Assembly (NCBI GenBank): GCA_029449235.1
Contig: JANATG010000001.1
Coordinates: 4,278,001 to 4,342,000 of the forward strand
Origin: Linnemannia schmuckeri
Lineage: Eukaryota; Mortierellomycota; Mortierellomycetes; Mortierellales; Mortierellaceae
DNA: 64,000 bases
Direction: 5' to 3'
Shown here piece after piece: positions 12,235-22,162 of the stretch. The translations under genes and the position numbers were made by a program. Under the pieces are notes generated by a model. It did no database searches. It was not told the DNA's origin and saw only the letters and a program-made list of their open reading frames with translations. Each line of letters begins with the position of its first letter. Position 1 is the first letter of the stretch.

Positions 12235-14310
12235 TTTGTATGGACGAGTGGGTGTATATGTGTGTGTATGTGTGTGGGAGGGGGGGGGAAGTGGCGGGTT
12301 TGAGGGAGTGAGTGAGAAGCGGAGAAGAAAAAACGAAAAGTGGGAGGAAAGAATGAGATAAGAACAGGTGAGGGGGAGGAAAGCTCTTTATGTATCCAAG
12401 AGGGTATATGCAAATGAACCACTCATGTGAGAAACAAGCTCGACAGAGGGATGAAAAAGAAATACCGAACGGTGCTCTTCACTTTCTCTCTCTGATGCGA
12501 GCGAGTGCCCTTATGTATGTCTCAAATAGTAAAGAGAGCGCGCCCTGTTAGGGCTTCTCTTCGGCCTAGAGAAGAACAATTAAAATATGGTTCGATCGGA
12601 GTAGAAGAAGTGACAACGGATGTTTGCGAGGAAGGTGCTTGTCCCAAAGTACCTCTCAGAATGGTTTGTAGACATCCTACTTCGTTGGTCTTCTGAATAA
12701 AGAAAAAGAGACGCGAAAGTAAGACAAGAAGCCGACCCCGCGTACGTATGAAGGTTGCCATCCTGGAAATGAGAACACATAAATAAAAGAGTAGGACCAA
12801 GAGTTCAAGGCTAGAAGGTGGAAGAGATGCGATTGCAAATAAAGTTTTTTTATTTCCTCGTGTTGAGCTGGATCCGTCTTGAGAGCATATTGACATGGGA
12901 GCGAGAATTGTGGAAGAAAAACTGGTGCGGCCTAGAGGGTGAATAAGAGCATTACAGCGAAGAGGGCTCTATGAGAGGTTTAAAGAAAAACAGTATGACT
13001 TTCTTGGTTCGCAGTACAGGGGAGGATTGAATGTTCACTCGGCATATCAATCATGAATGGCTTGTATATTTTAAAGAAAAAGAGTGAAGAGAATGAGCGA
13101 TACGGAACGATTGAAATTTGTCAGGAAATACCGATCGTCATGGTTTTGGTGAATGGAATGTAGCATGGTACAATGCCGAGACGAACGTTAATGCTTGCAA
13201 GTATTAGTTGTGGGACAAGTTGCGGTCGTGGCGCGACGCGAGCGACTTGCCTTCATTTGTTGATTTTGCCACCAATTTCATCACTCTACCTGCTTCCTTT
13301 AATCTTCAGCCCCCTCTCACTTTTCATCCGTCTGCCAATGCATTGTTTCTAGGGAAAAAAGAGGTAGGAGCGTATATAATTGTTTGGGTAGACAAACTGG
13401 AGGCAGAAGAGTGTAATAACTCAAGAACACGGATATAGAAAGAACAAAAATAATGGTTTATTTTTCCGCCACCGGATCGAAACGAAATGTTGATTTGCTA
13501 GAATACAACTTTCCACTCAAAGCACAGCCGCCTCCTGCGGGTACACGATAGGCTCCTCAAATGACTTGACGGGACGGGGCAACTGAATATAATAATGCCC
13601 AGGCTCCTCAACACTCTGGCCCAAAAGTCAAGGCCCCGCACCATCTCTGTTTCTCATTTGCAAAAATCAGAACTTTTGTGTTACCAGGGTGGATCGAGGC
13701 CAAGGAAGTGTTACGTGGAATTATCCTGAAGATGTACTGATCCATCTGCATTGTTGATCAGGTTACAGCTGGTCTCGGGATGCACTGAAACACACACTCA
13801 CAATATGTGAGGCAGTCTGATAACCGGAATCCAAGATGTCGATATCGGTAACTCGTCTCGTCCTTAGGGTCTTTGGGTATAATGCAATCGATACGTGCCA
13901 AGGCTATAACAGTTGCCTGTGAGATCCTATATCGGCCCTTGTTGGTCCGTGCGAAAGGGGAGAATGGGAAGATATGAGGAATAGAGCCAGTTAGTGAAAT
14001 ATTATTGAACTGAGAGAAAGAAAAGAGGGTATGGAAAAAAAGAAGTATCGTTGTATTTTGTTAAATGCACACCCCCTTTTTTTACCATTCCTGACTACTA
14101 CTCGAAGTATAAGGAACGAAGAGAGGTGCCCAGTCGTAGAAAGCGATATACGATATCAAAGGGTTCAAAAGAATAGAACGAGATGAAGAAAAAGATAAGA
14201 GCTAGGTAACAAGGCACACAAATCGGGATCTTCGTTGCAACATGGACAACTGCCACGAGTTAGTCATATCAGATCTTTTTTTATTTCTTATTTAATTAAA
14301 AGGAAGCGTT
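12235..14310. other. Gene-free stretch with a possible coding relic near 13508-13650
   Basis: The first part is the promoter of GPI paralog 1, with a GT-rich tract near 12255-12280. On the minus strand, 13640-13524 reads QSVEEPGHYYIQLPRP and then VKSFEEPIVYPQEAAVL to a stop. This has coding-like composition, but stops appear in every frame further upstream (13700-13960). It may be the last exon of a decayed gene; I could not identify the family. I see nothing else supportable. Confidence 0.35.
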
Positions 14311-15716
14311 CTAGTCTTTTGGAATGTAGCCTTGTTCCTTCAGCCTATCGAATCCTCCTTTGGAATTAACACTGCCTTTGTCTGACCCTTTTATACCACC
14401 CCACCGCCTTTGCCTTGTCCTCAGGGACTTCCAAGGCTTGCTCGTACAAACTACCGAGGTTGTATAGACCACGTGTATCTCCCTGATTAGCTGACTTCTG
14501 ATAGAACTCCATTGCTTTGGAGTAGTCCTGAGGCACATCGCAACCTTTCTCGTACAAAAGTCCAATGTTGCACCTAGCGGCCGCGTCTCCTTGCTTGTCT
14601 TCTTTGAGGTACCAATCCATCGCTTTGGTATAATCTTGAGGTACACCGAGGCCAAAGTGATACATCCAACCGATGGTATATTGCGCGCGTGCATATCCTT
14701 GATTGGCTGCCATGAGGAACCAGTCCATTGCTTGAGAAAAATCCTGAGATACACCTTGACCTTCGCGGTACTGCTTGCCGGTGCTCCATTGGGCGCGTAC
14801 AAGACTCTGGTTGGCTGCTTTAAGTTACCATTCCATCGCTTAAGAGTAGCCTTGGGGTACTCCTTGGCCATTGCCACACAAGTCTCCGATGAAAGTTTAT
14901 GTCTCTGGGTCATCTTGAGGAGCGGCCTTAAGAAACCACTCCATCACCTTGAGGTATCCAGAGGAATGCCTCGACCGTAATCATACAAATCGTCGATGTT
15001 GAACTGAGCGCGTGCGAGACCTTGTTCAGTGGCCTTGAGAAACCAGTTCACGACCGCTTGGTGATCCTGATGGACTCCACGACCGTCCTTGTGTGTTTCA
15101 CCAAGAGCGTTCTGGGCGTGCTTGTCTCCAAGTCGAGCGTTCATCATTATATCCTTAAGGTCCTCAGTAGGTGGTTCCTGGGGAGCATGCTGATGTTTAT
15201 CGCTGTTATTGGAAGAGTTTGGGGTTTGAATGATGTTACTGTTGAATACTTGGTCGGCCCGAGTTGTTAGTGGCTCTCTGTGATACTGAAATATTGCTGT
15301 GTTGTCGAAATGCGTGTAATTTTCCAACGCTATATTCCCAAGATCATACACTGAGCGTCGCCTGACAGCGGTGGGGCGGTGTTGGAATTAAGGGCCGAGT
15401 GAGTGTTGTTATCCTTTGATCAGTGTTAAGCTTCTAATGTAATATGTGATTAGGACAAGACAAAATACATTGAAAAAAGTAGAGCGTACTTTTTAAAGTC
15501 TAGTCCCTTGAGGAACGGAAGGGCGATGGCTCCAACGCGGACATAAAGAGTACCGCTGAAAACACCCAAGATGTCGTCCCAAAGAAGAATGTTTTTACCG
15601 AGGATGGATTCGGGGTGACAGACAAAGTATATGGTCTCTGAGAAAGAAGGAAGGAGGTCGCTTTCGTAGACACGGTGGACTGCCTGAACGTTGGGGTAAA
15701 TGTCATGAATCGTCAT
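14311..15716 (-). pseudogene. Broken Sel1-repeat protein gene
   Basis: The minus strand starts MTIHDIYPNVQAVHR at 15716. An N-terminal module (FVCHPES, ILLWDDI, VPFLKG-like ALPFLKGLDFKK) ends near a GT donor at about 15490. After a probable intron (acceptor near 15292), a linker leads into Sel1 repeats such as ALGETHKDGRGVHQDHQAVV, YTIGWMYHFGLGVPQDYTKA and NIGLLYEKGCDVPQDYSKAM. It ends with FDRLKEQGYIPKD. The reading frame is destroyed by a one-base shift near 14962, in-frame TAA codons at 14897-14899, 14840-14842 and 14825-14827, and another shift near 14388. Sel1 proteins are alpha-helical scaffolds of about 36-residue units; this one would have had about six or seven. It is a clear pseudogene in the middle of the GPI gene cluster and related to the relic at 9110-9640. 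Confidence 0.85.
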
Positions 15717-16825
15717 GTCTTTGCCTTTCGTAATTACTGGTGCGGGAAAATGGATGGTTGGGCCAAATGAAAAAGTGAAATGAAAGGGCGAGGAAGATGA
15801 CGGCGAAGATGAAGGAAGAGACAAAGTGATGACGCTTCCGTTTTCGAAAAAGAAAGACGATAGAGGAGGATTCGAGAGCGGGCTGTGCATGGGCTTACAA
15901 CCCGTCCCCATGAAAAATTTGCATGGTCTTGGCCATGGACATGTCTCCTTTGAATGCAGGCCAGCATACATATCAGAGTATGGTCGTTTTCTACAACTGA
16001 ACTATTCGGCACTGTTTTTCAATTGACACATAGCTTTCCAAGTCATCCTGCATCTGCATGCCCGGAGCAACATAACCAAAGATCGACAGCTTCCTGAGCC
16101 GATTCTTTACAAGTATAGCCAAATGTGGCCTTGTTGATCATGTCAGGAAGATGATCCAAATTGACAGGCTGTTTGACGCGCTGACTGTCTCAGCCTGTAC
16201 TCACACTCAGAAACCCTTATCAACCTACGCGTATCCTCTGGTAAAATATATTTTAATTGGTGATCTTCCAGGCTTCAGATCTTTATCCTACAATTCGACA
16301 GTAACACAATTCAAAAGATAGGCACCAACCCCTGAGATTATTTTTTCTCTTTCTTACCCTTCCTTGCGTGGTGAATTGAACAAATAACACCAGCCCTGGA
16401 AAGATCGGCTCTTAAAGGTAGAGTAGTGGATCGTCACGGTTGTTTATATTTTTTTTCCTCATTGTGTATATCAAAATGAAGATTGTTGCTGCTGATTCGT
16501 CCTCACCAATCGCTTCCGTTACCTCAAGTGCTCGCTACCTAACCTTCGAAGCATAGCCTTGCTATACTGCTCTACATCCACAAATTCGCTTATGCAATCT
16601 ATACCCAATAGTGGGGAGTTTGCAAAAAAAAGCTGCCATAGTAGCTTATTTTTGCATTGCCTATACTCGTTTCAGGATAGACGAATCTCATAAGTAATAT
16701 CTCGGATTAGTAAGTCTGATGTCTAGCGCGACGTATACAACATACTCCAATAACGCAATTTTCTAGGAGCCTTGTAAATATGTTTTATTCGATAAATTGG
16801 ATGCAAAATAACAAAAAATGAGCAG
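15717..16825. other. Intergenic, with a possible decayed coding fragment
   Basis: 15717-15850 is the pyrimidine-rich (minus-strand) leader of the broken Sel1 gene. On the minus strand, about 16200-16025 gives two overlapping partial frames (NLDHLPDMINKATFGYTCKE, then FGYVAPGMQMQDDLESYVS) that together look like decayed coding sequence. I do not recognise it. The rest, to the 3' end of GPI paralog 2, shows nothing. Confidence 0.35.
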
Positions 16826-17377
16826 TTAAAGGAGAACGATGGTGGACACAATCGCAAGGGCGGCACCAGCAATGAGCTTTGAACAAGAAGTACCTAGATG
16901 AACGCTTCCATTACTGCCAGTAGGGGTTGTTGTAGTGGTAGGAACAGCCACTGGCGTGGCGACAGTTGCGGAAGGCTTGGTAGCTGTGGTCGTGGTATTG
17001 GCAGGCTCCTCGGGCCCAACAGCAGCGACACAGCGCACGTCTCCTTTGATATTGATGAGGGTCCTCCTGAGATAAGCGGCATTTTCATTCGTGCAAGTAT
17101 CCTGAAAGGTGCAAGCTTTGATCCAATCATCGTTGATGGAAAGCATACAGTTGCATCGCTTTTGCTTGGGTGTCATCTTTTCAAAGGCGCCGGGACCAAT
17201 GAAACCGAACGTGGACATTGTCTCGGCATCGCAGCTTGGTGATTGTTTCAGGGCGGACGCTTGGATACAGGTCATACAGGCTTGTTCGGGAGCAACAATC
17301 TCTTGAGCCAAGACGGTGTCGGTGGATGTGGCGAGGATGAGGGCCAAGGCGGATGCGACGATGGTAGAGAAACGCAT
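16826..17377 (-). CDS. Cysteine-rich secreted protein, probably GPI-anchored (paralog 2)
   Basis: This intronless gene encodes 183 residues. The signal peptide covers about residues 1-24 (ending LAQ). The mature domain has eight cysteines in the order CMTC, SC, RCNC, AC, TC, RC, with the family signature DDWIKACTFQDTCT. A Thr/Pro-rich spacer (residues about 125-158, TTTTATKPSATVATP and similar) is likely O-mannosylated; one N-glycosylation sequon (NTT) lies at its start and another (NGS) near its end. The C-terminal hydrophobic run LIAGAALAIVSTIVLL, after Gly/Ser/Asn residues, fits a GPI signal. The cysteine order matches paralog 3 best. Upstream sequence (17480-17960) is homologous to that of paralog 3, suggesting shared regulation. 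The biochemical role is unknown. A TATATA element lies just upstream of the start, at about 17403-17408. Confidence 0.83.
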   Translation of the reverse strand: MRFSTIVASALALILATSTDTVLAQEIVAPEQACMTCIQASALKQSPSCDAETMSTFGFIGPGAFEKMTPKQKRCNCMLSINDDWIKACTFQDTCTNENAAYLRRTLINIKGDVRCVAAVGPEEPANTTTTATKPSATVATPVAVPTTTTTPTGSNGSVHLGTSCSKLIAGAALAIVSTIVLL

Positions 17378-17479
17378 TCTTAAACTTGTTTGGTTTGGGT
17401 GGATATATAGAAGAGAAGAGAGGTGTTTGGTGTAGAGGTAAGGTTGTGTATTTGTTGTTTGTTTGATGTTCCTGATGAA

Positions 17480-17960
17480 GGGGAGGTACCTTTTTATATC
17501 AACTTTTGTTAATATCAGGAACTCATAAAAAAATCATTGGCACCGGTATCAGGTAGCCCGTCACTAGTACTTCCCTGCACTGCCTCAAGACCCTGATTTG
17601 ATACTATGGCCAAGTATAAGGCGGTGAAATTAGCTGGAAATCAAGAAAAGATCATGGTAACTGCCAGCACAGCCGTTTGTGCTCCCTCCTCGTCCTCTCT
17701 ACCATGAGAACGTACAATTTCCATGTGTCTATTTGTGAACCTCTCTCTTTTTTTTTTCCTCATTTCCATCATCCATGGTACTTTGTCCATGTAAGTCCAG
17801 TGAGTACATTACAAAATCAAAGAAACCAAGGAGACGATGCACAGCCATGCAGCATACCAGTGGCTTGTCGCTATTGATACTCTCGCACACTTGAACCATA
17901 TCATGATTTTCTTTCGCCGTTGTACGACTGTGTACTTTCGCACCATGCAACACCATCGAC
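17480..17960 (-). repeat. Duplicated upstream block of GPI paralog 2
   Basis: This block is diverged but collinear with 20047-20480. Shared landmarks in order are TTTTATATCAA near the gene-proximal end, CACTGCCTCAAG, AAGATCATGGTAACTGC (17648-17664 versus 20210-20226), a T-rich run, and CGCACAGCCAGC-like sequence. It lies directly 5' of the minus-strand GPI gene, so it should contain its promoter. Long collinear similarity over about 450 bases points to a duplicated promoter region rather than convergent motifs. Confidence 0.7.
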
Positions 17961-18214
17961 CTTTTGGTGCCCCTGGTACACTCGGACCGATGCCCGCACC
18001 TTTCCCCCATCGTACGCCTCCTCTCTCCCTTTAGAGGCGTTAATTAGCCAGCGAGTTTACTCAAAGATACAAAAATAGGCGGAGCTCGATGGCCACTCTG
18101 GCTAAGAGCAACTCTCAAAAAAAAACCCCCCTAGACGTTTAGACATCGTCAACCTGCCTTGTCTTATGGGGTTATTACTCGTCGTTTGAAACGCTTTCGC
18201 TTTTCTTCCTTCTC

Positions 18215-18990
18215 CCTCTTCTTCAACACATACACGCACACATATGGACAAGGTACCCTCCCCTCGACATAAATAGCCTCTCTGACGACGCCTCTCGATC
18301 AACAAACAAGGACCTCCTTGACCACTCACCGACTACTCTTTGGCCAGCGCTCAGGTTCACTCGAAATCAGGTCCGGCGATTGCTCTCTCTCTCCTCTTCA
18401 ATGGTTAACTCAAAAGGAAACTTCATGGAAGACCTGTCGGTGAACAACAGCGAGAGATGTGTTCAATCTCTGCCTACAGGAGTTTCCAATATCACAAGGA
18501 AGGCCTCAGCCATTCGTCCGCATGTTCAAACTGGATACTTACCCCTCGGTATACGCCTGCCACTCTTTGTCCTTTGTGTACAAAAAACTGGGTTTGGCAC
18601 TGAATTGAATGAAATGTACTGACTATCACTCCCTTCGTAGGGGGATTAGGTGTATTGCATCACTTTCCATGCTACCGAGGGTGTGGGTCCAGGCTGAGTG
18701 TTCCCTCCTTTTGCTTTCTGTGGAGAGGAACTTTGACGGTGTCCTAGGAACAATGTCTAGTGCCGTTGATCACCTTCTGGTGGGGACAGTAGTTGTTTCG
18801 CTTTGGAGCTACACAACCTTTCACGAAAGATACTATTATACTAAGTGAGCACTGTGAGATGTGGAGGACTTGATGTCCTGGTGCCGAGGAGGACCTTAAT
18901 GATGACTGTTTGGACATGCCCTTTATTGTGGCTTTGCTATTTCATATCTCTTTGCACTTTCGACACCTTCTAACACCTCTTTTCTCCACT
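18215..18990 (+). repeat. Diverged long repeat, copy A2
   Basis: This is the shorter copy of A1 (9950-11460), lacking about 750 bases of its middle. It includes the 117-base identical core at 18685-18801. The flanks of the core are only roughly three-quarters identical to A1. It sits 3' of GPI paralog 3, as A1 sits 3' of GPI paralog 1, and the similarity continues weakly toward the GPI gene (CTTTGCACTTTCGACACCTTCT versus the A1 counterpart near 11415-11440). Confidence 0.75.
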
Positions 18991-19388
18991 TTCTTCCCAT
19001 CCATAGCATTTGACATCCACGGCTGTTTTTCGCTTTTTAGTTTGTCATATCATCAATGCTCGAACCAGACAATATGTAATGGCTTCTCAGGGATAGTAGC
19101 ATTATAAAAATCGTTTTATTCAAAATAAAATACGAATTACCTGGAGACCATTCTTTTTTGTACAACGGATCATGACTTCACTGAATTCTCACGCATTGAT
19201 ATGTCGAACTTTTGCAACAGTCAAAATGATTTGTCTACGTTTGTTTCTCTTGTTTCTCATCCTCGTTTTCTTCAAATGATAATGGCAGGGATCATGTCAA
19301 CTAATTACTCTTCCCACATCTTAATATACCCATTTATGAAATTCAAATACAGTATTTATTTTGCAAAATGACAGTTGGATATATATTT

Positions 19389-19922
19389 TTACAAGACAAG
19401 ACCAAAGGTCGACGTGATGGCAAGAACAGCCCCAACAGCGACTACTGAAACCAAAGAACCGCCAGCTACAACAGCCCCACCCCCATTCCCTGTGCGAGTC
19501 GGCAACGATGCCGAGGTCGTTGTAGTAGCCTCTTCAGCACCCTCAGGAATAAACTCGCCCGTCCAGTTACTACAAAACTTGAATCGAAAACTGTACAGCT
19601 GATAGGTGGACGACTCGAGTTCCTTGTCGGTGCATGCGCCCGATGGCACACATGTGGATTTGAGCCAGAAATTGTTCCAACTCAGGGGACAGTAGCATTC
19701 TCGCTGGGTGGCGTTCAACTTGTACATGTGGTCTGAGAGGGCGCCGAGGAGGGCGGTATTGCAAGTGGGTGAGTCGGGAAGGGCCGCTGGGACGGCACAG
19801 GCGAGACAGGCGGGGGAAAAGACGGGACCCCATTGGGCTGAGACCGGGATAAGAATGGTATTGGAGGAAGATATGGCGACGATGAGAGCCAGGGCGAACG
19901 CGACGGTGGTGGAGAAATACAT
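19389..19922 (-). CDS. Cysteine-rich secreted protein, probably GPI-anchored (paralog 3)
   Basis: This intronless gene encodes 177 residues from the ATG at 19920-19922. A longer in-frame start further upstream would place an N/Q/H-rich segment before the signal peptide, so I reject it. The signal peptide is about residues 1-30 (ending VSAQ). Eight cysteines occur in the same order as paralog 2: CLAC, TC, ECYC, TC, AC, FC, with the signature NNFWLKSTCVPSGACT. Two sequons (NAT, NWT) are present. A short Thr/Ser spacer precedes the Gly/Ala/Val-rich hydrophobic C-terminus, as in GPI-anchored proteins. The C-x-C pair and the Trp before the sixth cysteine define the family in this cluster. The function is unknown. 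Confidence 0.83.
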   Translation of the reverse strand: MYFSTTVAFALALIVAISSSNTILIPVSAQWGPVFSPACLACAVPAALPDSPTCNTALLGALSDHMYKLNATQRECYCPLSWNNFWLKSTCVPSGACTDKELESSTYQLYSFRFKFCSNWTGEFIPEGAEEATTTTSASLPTRTGNGGGAVVAGGSLVSVVAVGAVLAITSTFGLVL

Positions 19923-20046
19923 TCTTGTTTTGTTTGGTTTGTTGGTTTTGAGTGGTAGTGTTGAGTTGTGGTTGTTGTGCTGTTGCTGTGCTGTCGTTGT
20001 TTCTTGTTGATTGGTGCTGATGAGAAAAAATGTAAGTAGGGAAATC

Positions 20047-20480
20047 ACTCTTTTATATCAAAATTTTGGTGATCCTTGAAACCATGTAACACAGCCTTGG
20101 ATAGCCAGTACTAGGCGTTCCACCACTCGTACGTTCTAGCACTGCCTCAAGTCCTTGTTTTTGATTTTCTGAAAAGGTAAAAGGCGATGAAGTAGCTGGA
20201 GACAAAGAAAAGATCATGGTAACTGCTACATAGCCTTGAGTACTCAGCTTTTCACATTTTGTGTCTATTTTTATTGACCCCACCCCCTTTTTTTTTCCTT
20301 CTCGATAATGCATATCACTTTCCCACATGGCAAGTTCAAGTTGCGCACGACTACAGAAGTCAAGGAAGGAGCGCACAGCCAGCCTATACATCCAACCCTT
20401 TGACGTGTTGTTAGGTGCATTGATTCTCTCTCCACATCTAGGACTTTCATTATCAGGTGGTCGAGAAACAAAAGGAAGAG
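20047..20480 (-). repeat. Duplicated upstream block of GPI paralog 3
   Basis: This is the counterpart of 17480-17960, with the same order of short conserved stretches (TTTTATATCAA, CACTGCCTCAAG, AAGATCATGGTAACTGC). It lies directly upstream of the minus-strand paralog 3. GPI paralog 1 has no obvious equivalent. Confidence 0.7.
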
Positions 20481-21033
20481 AGAGCACTAAATGGCTCTGT
20501 TTTTCTTCCGCGTAACATCGTAGAAGTGTACAGTATTATAGGATTTGAGGAAAATAGGACGCGATGGAAGAAAGGTGCAAATGCAAATGTATGAGCACTG
20601 CCATGGTTTTTGGGGGAACAAAAGCATCTCAATCGAAAGACGAAAGACTTTAAATTCTCCAATCTCCTTTACTTTTCAAGTTATTAAAAGAGTGTTTGCT
20701 GCACAAAGAAGAGTGTGGAGACATCCTGTAGATAAAAGGGAAATATGACCCGACCGGACAAGAACATGTCCACGTTTCTTCATTTCCGTTTTTATTTTGA
20801 TCCTTGAGATGGATGAGGGCTCTGATTGGCTACACATACGCCACCAATAAATTATCAAAGTATTTATCCGAACAAGCCAACGGAGAAAGGGGGACTGTCG
20901 TGCGAGTTCCAGGGGACTATCTTTTCATCTAAAGCCTATTGGTACTTCAACCCCTGGACAGACAACTCTCCTCTTTTTCTTTCAAGCCCAACCCACCTTT
21001 TCTTCATTCAAACTACAACGAACCTAATTCACA
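20481..21033. other. Promoter region of the Nudix gene
   Basis: No gene is seen. The last 100 bases (20930-21030) are C/T-rich, followed by an A/C-rich leader (ACTACAACGAACCTAATTCACA) directly before the Nudix ATG. This resembles other leaders in the window. Confidence 0.5.
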
Positions 21034-22061
21034 ATGACCATCGCAAGCAAGTCTGTCCAGGTTGGCGTCGGTGTGCTGATCATGCATGCTCAAAAGGTCC
21101 TCATCGGAAAGAGGATCGGATCCCATGGTGCCAGTAAGTTGCATTTCGCAGTTGCTCTCACATTCATTCTCTCTCTCTCTCTCTTTTTTTTTTCCTTTCC
21201 TTTTTTTTTTTTTTTTTGATAATGTATTGTTTAGAGGTCAGAGCGAGAGCAACGATATTGACCATGGTACTTTTTTTTCTTTCGTTTTATATAGACACTT
21301 GGCAGTTGGCTGGAGGTATAGCTTGCAAATAATCCTTTCTTCTGCACGGACAAAAAACATGTATACCAAAACACAACAATTGGAGCTTTCGAGTATAATC
21401 CGACAAAAACACCAGATCTGCTCACATTTTTTTTTCTCTCTCCTTGTAGGTCATCTCGAGTTTGGTGAAGAGTTTGAAGAATGTGCCATTCGTAAGTTCT
21501 TTCATACCCTACTTCGTCCACTCTCTTTTATATATATTTTGATCTGCATTGCTACCATTCTGCTCACACATCCTCTTAATTTCGCACCAAATTTTTAGGC
21601 GAGGCATTGGAAGAGACAGGATTGACGTTGGACCCAGCATCCGCAAAATTCGTCACAGCCAACAACAACCTCATGCCCTCCATCGACCGCCACTATGTCA
21701 CCGTCTTTGTCGCCGCAAACGTCCTCGGCGATACCAAGCCCAAAGTACATACTCTTAAAAAGCAACGCCCCCAGTGAAATATGACTCATCTTGACTTTTT
21801 GACTGCGCGTTTATGTGCATTCCATCCTCCGCTCCGCTTAGTGTCATTTTTTTGTGGCGTACCGTAAAAATATTAACTTCATCCATTCCTTTCAACAATA
21901 TAACCACATAGATCATGGAGCCATTGAAGTGTGAGGGATGGGAGTGGGTTACGTTAGAGCAATTGGCCGACAACAATGGTCCTTACCGCCCTCTTTTCTC
22001 GCCATTGGCCAAGATGGTCGAGGAGTATGACCTCAAGGCTCTTTTCGCCAAGAGCACGTAG
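21034..22061 (+). CDS. Nudix hydrolase, NUDT15/MutT-like
   Basis: Five exons (21034-21133, 21295-21315, 21450-21491, 21599-21744, 21912-22061) give 152 residues. Exons 2 and 3 are only 21 and 42 nt, yet together they carry the substrate loop and the first half of the Nudix box, and the frame is exact. The spliced box reads GGHLEFGEEFEECAIREALE then ETGL, matching Gx5Ex7REUxEExGU with all metal-binding glutamates present. The N-terminal VGVGVLIMHAQKVLIGKR strand and the NTWQLAGG loop resemble NUDT15/NUDT1-type enzymes, which hydrolyse modified or canonical nucleoside triphosphates to monophosphates in cytosol. The substrate cannot be told from sequence. An AATAAA signal lies at 22081-22086. 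It converges on FANCL with about 100 bases between stop codons. Confidence 0.9.
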
Positions 22062-22162
22062 ACACGACTGAACTGGATGCAATAAAAGTCTTTACTCTTT
22101 AGGTCTTTGGTGCGCTTGTCGTAATGGTCTATGTTATCGGGAGACACGGAGCTTGCGTTAGT

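Noticed and set aside
9779..12724. Shared 15-mer GACGCGAAAGTAAGA at about 9779 and 12710
   Set aside because: The flanks show no similarity, so I treat it as chance or a tiny remnant.
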